A stretch of 64,000 nt of DNA. It comes from Ridgeia piscesae (lineage: Eukaryota; Annelida; Polychaeta; Sabellida; Siboglinidae). This document shows, piece by piece, positions 61,672 to 64,000 of this stretch. The number at the start of each line of letters is the position of its first letter. Position 1 is the first letter of the stretch. A program made the position numbers and the translations under genes. The notes beneath the pieces are model-generated. The model did not search any database. It worked only from the letters and a program-made list of their open reading frames with translations, and was not told where the DNA came from. Location: the NCBI GenBank assembly GCA_025642075.2, contig JAODUO010000053.1, forward strand, positions 1,675,001 to 1,739,000, in the 5' to 3' direction.

Positions 61672-64000
61672 AGTAGCTGGAATGGCCTCTTCTACCTGGT
61701 GTCTGTGTCAAGCAGTTGGCCTCTTCTACCTGGTGTCTGTGTCAAGTAGTTGGCCTCTTCTACCTGGTGTCTGTGTCAAGTAGTTGGCCTCTTCTACCTG
61801 GTGTCTGTGTCAAGTAGTTGGCCTCTTCTACCTGGTGTCTGTGTCAAGCAGTTGGCCTCTTCTACCTGGTGTCTGTGTCAAGTAGTTGGCCTCTTCTACC
61901 TGGTGTCTGTGTCAAGCAGTTGGCCTCTTCTACCTGGTGTCTGTGTCAAGCAGTTGGCCTCTTCTACCTGGTGTCTGTGTCAAGCAGTTGGCCTCTTCTA
62001 CCTGGTGTCTGTGTCAAGTAGTTGGCCTCTTCTACCTGGTGTCTGTGTCAAGCAGTTGGCCTCTTCTACCTGGTGTCTGTGTCAAGTAGTTGGCCTCTTC
62101 TACCTGGTGTCTGTGTCAAGTAGTTGGCCTCTTCTACCTGGTGTCTGTGTCAAGCAGTTGGCCTCTTCTACCTGGTGTCTGTGTCAAGTAGTTGGCCTCT
62201 TCTACCTGGTGTCTGTGTCAAGTAGTTGGCCTCTTCTACCTGGTGTCTGTGTCAAGAGTTGGCCTCTTCTACCTGGTGTCTGTGTCAAGTGTTGGCCTCT
62301 TCTACCTGGTGTCTGTGTCAAGGTTGGCCTCTTCTACCTGGTGTCTGTGTCAAGCAGTTGGCCTCTTCTACCTGGTGTCTGTGTCAAGTAGTTGGCCTCT
62401 TCTACCTGGTGTCTGTGTCAAGTAGTTGGCCTCTTCTACCTGGTGTCTGTGTCAAGTAGTTGGCCTCTTCTACCTGGTGTCTGTGTCAAGAGTTGGCCTC
62501 TTCTACCTGGTGTCTGTGTCAACTGTCAAGCAGTTGGCCTCTTCTACCTGGTGTCTGTGTCAAGCAGTTGGCCTCTTCTACCTGGTGTCTGTGTCAAGCA
62601 GTTGGCCTCTTCTACCTGGTGTCTGTGTCAAGCAGTTGGCCTCTTCTACCTGGTGTCTGTGTCAAGTAGTTGGCCTCTTCTACCTGGTGTCATGTGTCAA
62701 GCAGTTGCCCTCTTCTACCTGGTGTCTGTGTCAAGCAGTTGGCCTCTTCTACCTGGTGTCTGTGTCAAGTGGTTGGCCTCTTCTACCTGGTGTCTGTGTC
62801 AAGTAGTTGGCCTCTTCTACCTGGTGTCTGTGTCAAGTAGTTGGCCTCTTCTACCTGGTGTCTGTGTCAAGTAGTTGGCCTCTTCTACCTGGTGTCTGTG
62901 TCAAGTGGTTGGCCTCTTCTACCTGGTGTCTGTGTCAAGCAGTTGGCCTCTTCTACCTGGTGTCTGTGTCAAGCAGTTGGCCTCTTCTACCTGGTGTCTG
63001 TGTCAAGTAGTTGGCCTCTTCTACCTGGTGTCTGTGTCAAGCGGTTGGCATCTTTCTACCTGGTGTCTGTGTCAAGTTTGGCCTCTCTACCTGGTGTCTG
63101 TGTCAAGTAGTTGGCCTCTTCTACCTGGTGTCTGTGTCAAGTAGTTGGCCTCTTCTACCTGGTGTCTGTGTCAAGTAGTTGGCCTCTTCTACCTGGTGTC
63201 TGTGTCAAGTAGTTGGCCTCTTCTACCTGGTGTCTGTGTCAAGTAGTTGGCCTCTTCTACCTGGTGTCTGTGTCAAGTAGTTGGCCTCTTCTACCTGGTG
63301 TCTGTGTCAAGTAGTTGGCCTCTTCTACCTGGTGTCTGTGTCAAGTAGTTGGCCTCTTCTACCTGGTGTCTGTGTCAAGTAGTTGGCCTCTTCTACCTGG
63401 TGTCTGTGTCAAGTCAAGCAGTTGGCCTCTTCTACCTGGTGTCTGTGTCAAGCAGTTGGCCTCTTCTACCTGGTGTCTGTGTCAAGCAGTTGGCCTCTTC
63501 TACCTGGTGTCTGTGTCAAGCAGTTGCCCTCTTCTACCTGGTGTCTGTGTCAAGTAGTTGGCCTCTTCTACCTGGTGTCTGTGTCAAGTGGTTGGCCTCT
63601 TCTACCTGGTGTCTGTGTCAAGTAGTTGGCCTCTTCTACCTGGTGTCTGTGTCAAGTAGTTGGCCTCTTCTACCTGTGTCTGTGTCAAGTGGCCTCTCTA
63701 CCTGGTGTCTGTGTCAAGTAGTTGGCCTCTTCTACCTGGTGTCTGTGTCAAGTAATTGGCCTCATCTACCTGGTGTCTGTGTCAAGTAGTTGGCCTCTTC
63801 TACCTGGTGTCTGTGTCAAGTAGTTGGCCTCATCTACCTGGTGTCTGTGTCAAGTAGTTGGCCTCTTCTACCTGGTGTCTGTGTCAAGTAGTTGGCCTCT
63901 TCTACCTGGTGTCTGTGTCAAGTAGTTGGCCTCTTCTACCTGGTGTCTGTGTCAAGTAGTTGGCCTCTTCTACCTGGTGTCTGTGTCAAGAGTTGGCCTC
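61672..64000. repeat. 34-bp minisatellite after the exon 8 donor, ~68 copies, runs off the window
   Basis: Unit: agttggcctcttctacctgg tgtctgtgtcaag. The founder-like gtagctggaatggcctcttc starts about 25 bp after the donor GAG|GTGAGT. Short-indel units near 62260-62330, 63040-63090 and 63670-63700. Frames through it are artefacts. Confidence 0.97.

Noticed and set aside
61750..63789. Trp/Leu/Cys-rich frames in the 34-bp array
   Set aside because: Array artefacts; phase changes every unit.

Overview
The window is nuclear DNA from an animal: intron-rich, AT-rich between exons, and loaded with LINE relics, MITE-like elements and very long minisatellites. The main gene is a Venus kinase receptor (VKR), a receptor tyrosine kinase family known from invertebrates and absent from vertebrates. 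With the style of the repeats, this suggests a lophotrochozoan such as a mollusc or a relative. The phylum is an inference; no species marker is visible.

Layout. 1-7.1 kb: CT-rich low-complexity DNA, short microsatellites and AT-rich DNA with no gene seen. 7.1-11.8 kb: about 78 copies of a 60-bp repeat. 11.9-17.3 kb: fragments of several LINE families around VKR exon 1 (15678). 15.7-45.2 kb: the whole VKR gene on the + strand, 20 coding exons whose phases all agree (4014 nt, 1337 codons plus stop). 45.2-50.1 kb: 3' flank and intergenic DNA. 50.2 kb to beyond the window end: the 5' part of a PARP2-like gene on the + strand. It has eight exons (373 codons) encoding a basic N-terminus, two WWE domains, a low-complexity linker and a WGR domain. 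The PARP regulatory and catalytic domains must lie past 64000.

VKR is read as a signal peptide, an N-terminal region of about 360 residues resembling a type-2 periplasmic binding protein, a Venus flytrap ligand-binding domain, one membrane helix, and an insulin-receptor-like tyrosine kinase with every catalytic motif present. The PARP2-like protein would detect DNA breaks through WGR and may bind ADP-ribose chains through WWE. The two genes share orientation but nothing suggests shared regulation.

The most unusual signal is the position of the minisatellites. They occupy roughly 20 kb (about 30% of the window), and many begin at a 5' splice site. In five VKR introns (after exons 2, 5, 7, 10 and 12) the repeat unit contains the last ~20-40 nt of the upstream exon, the donor, and some intron, so the real exon end is the first unit of the array. 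In three more introns the array begins about 5-60 bp after the donor. In intron 2 the unit also includes the head of an inserted interspersed element. The 60-bp array at 7-11.8 kb carries a consensus donor in nearly every unit, and the array in intron 15 lies against an acceptor and has swallowed a broken copy of exon 16. This looks like one recurrent process that makes tandem arrays at exon-intron junctions.
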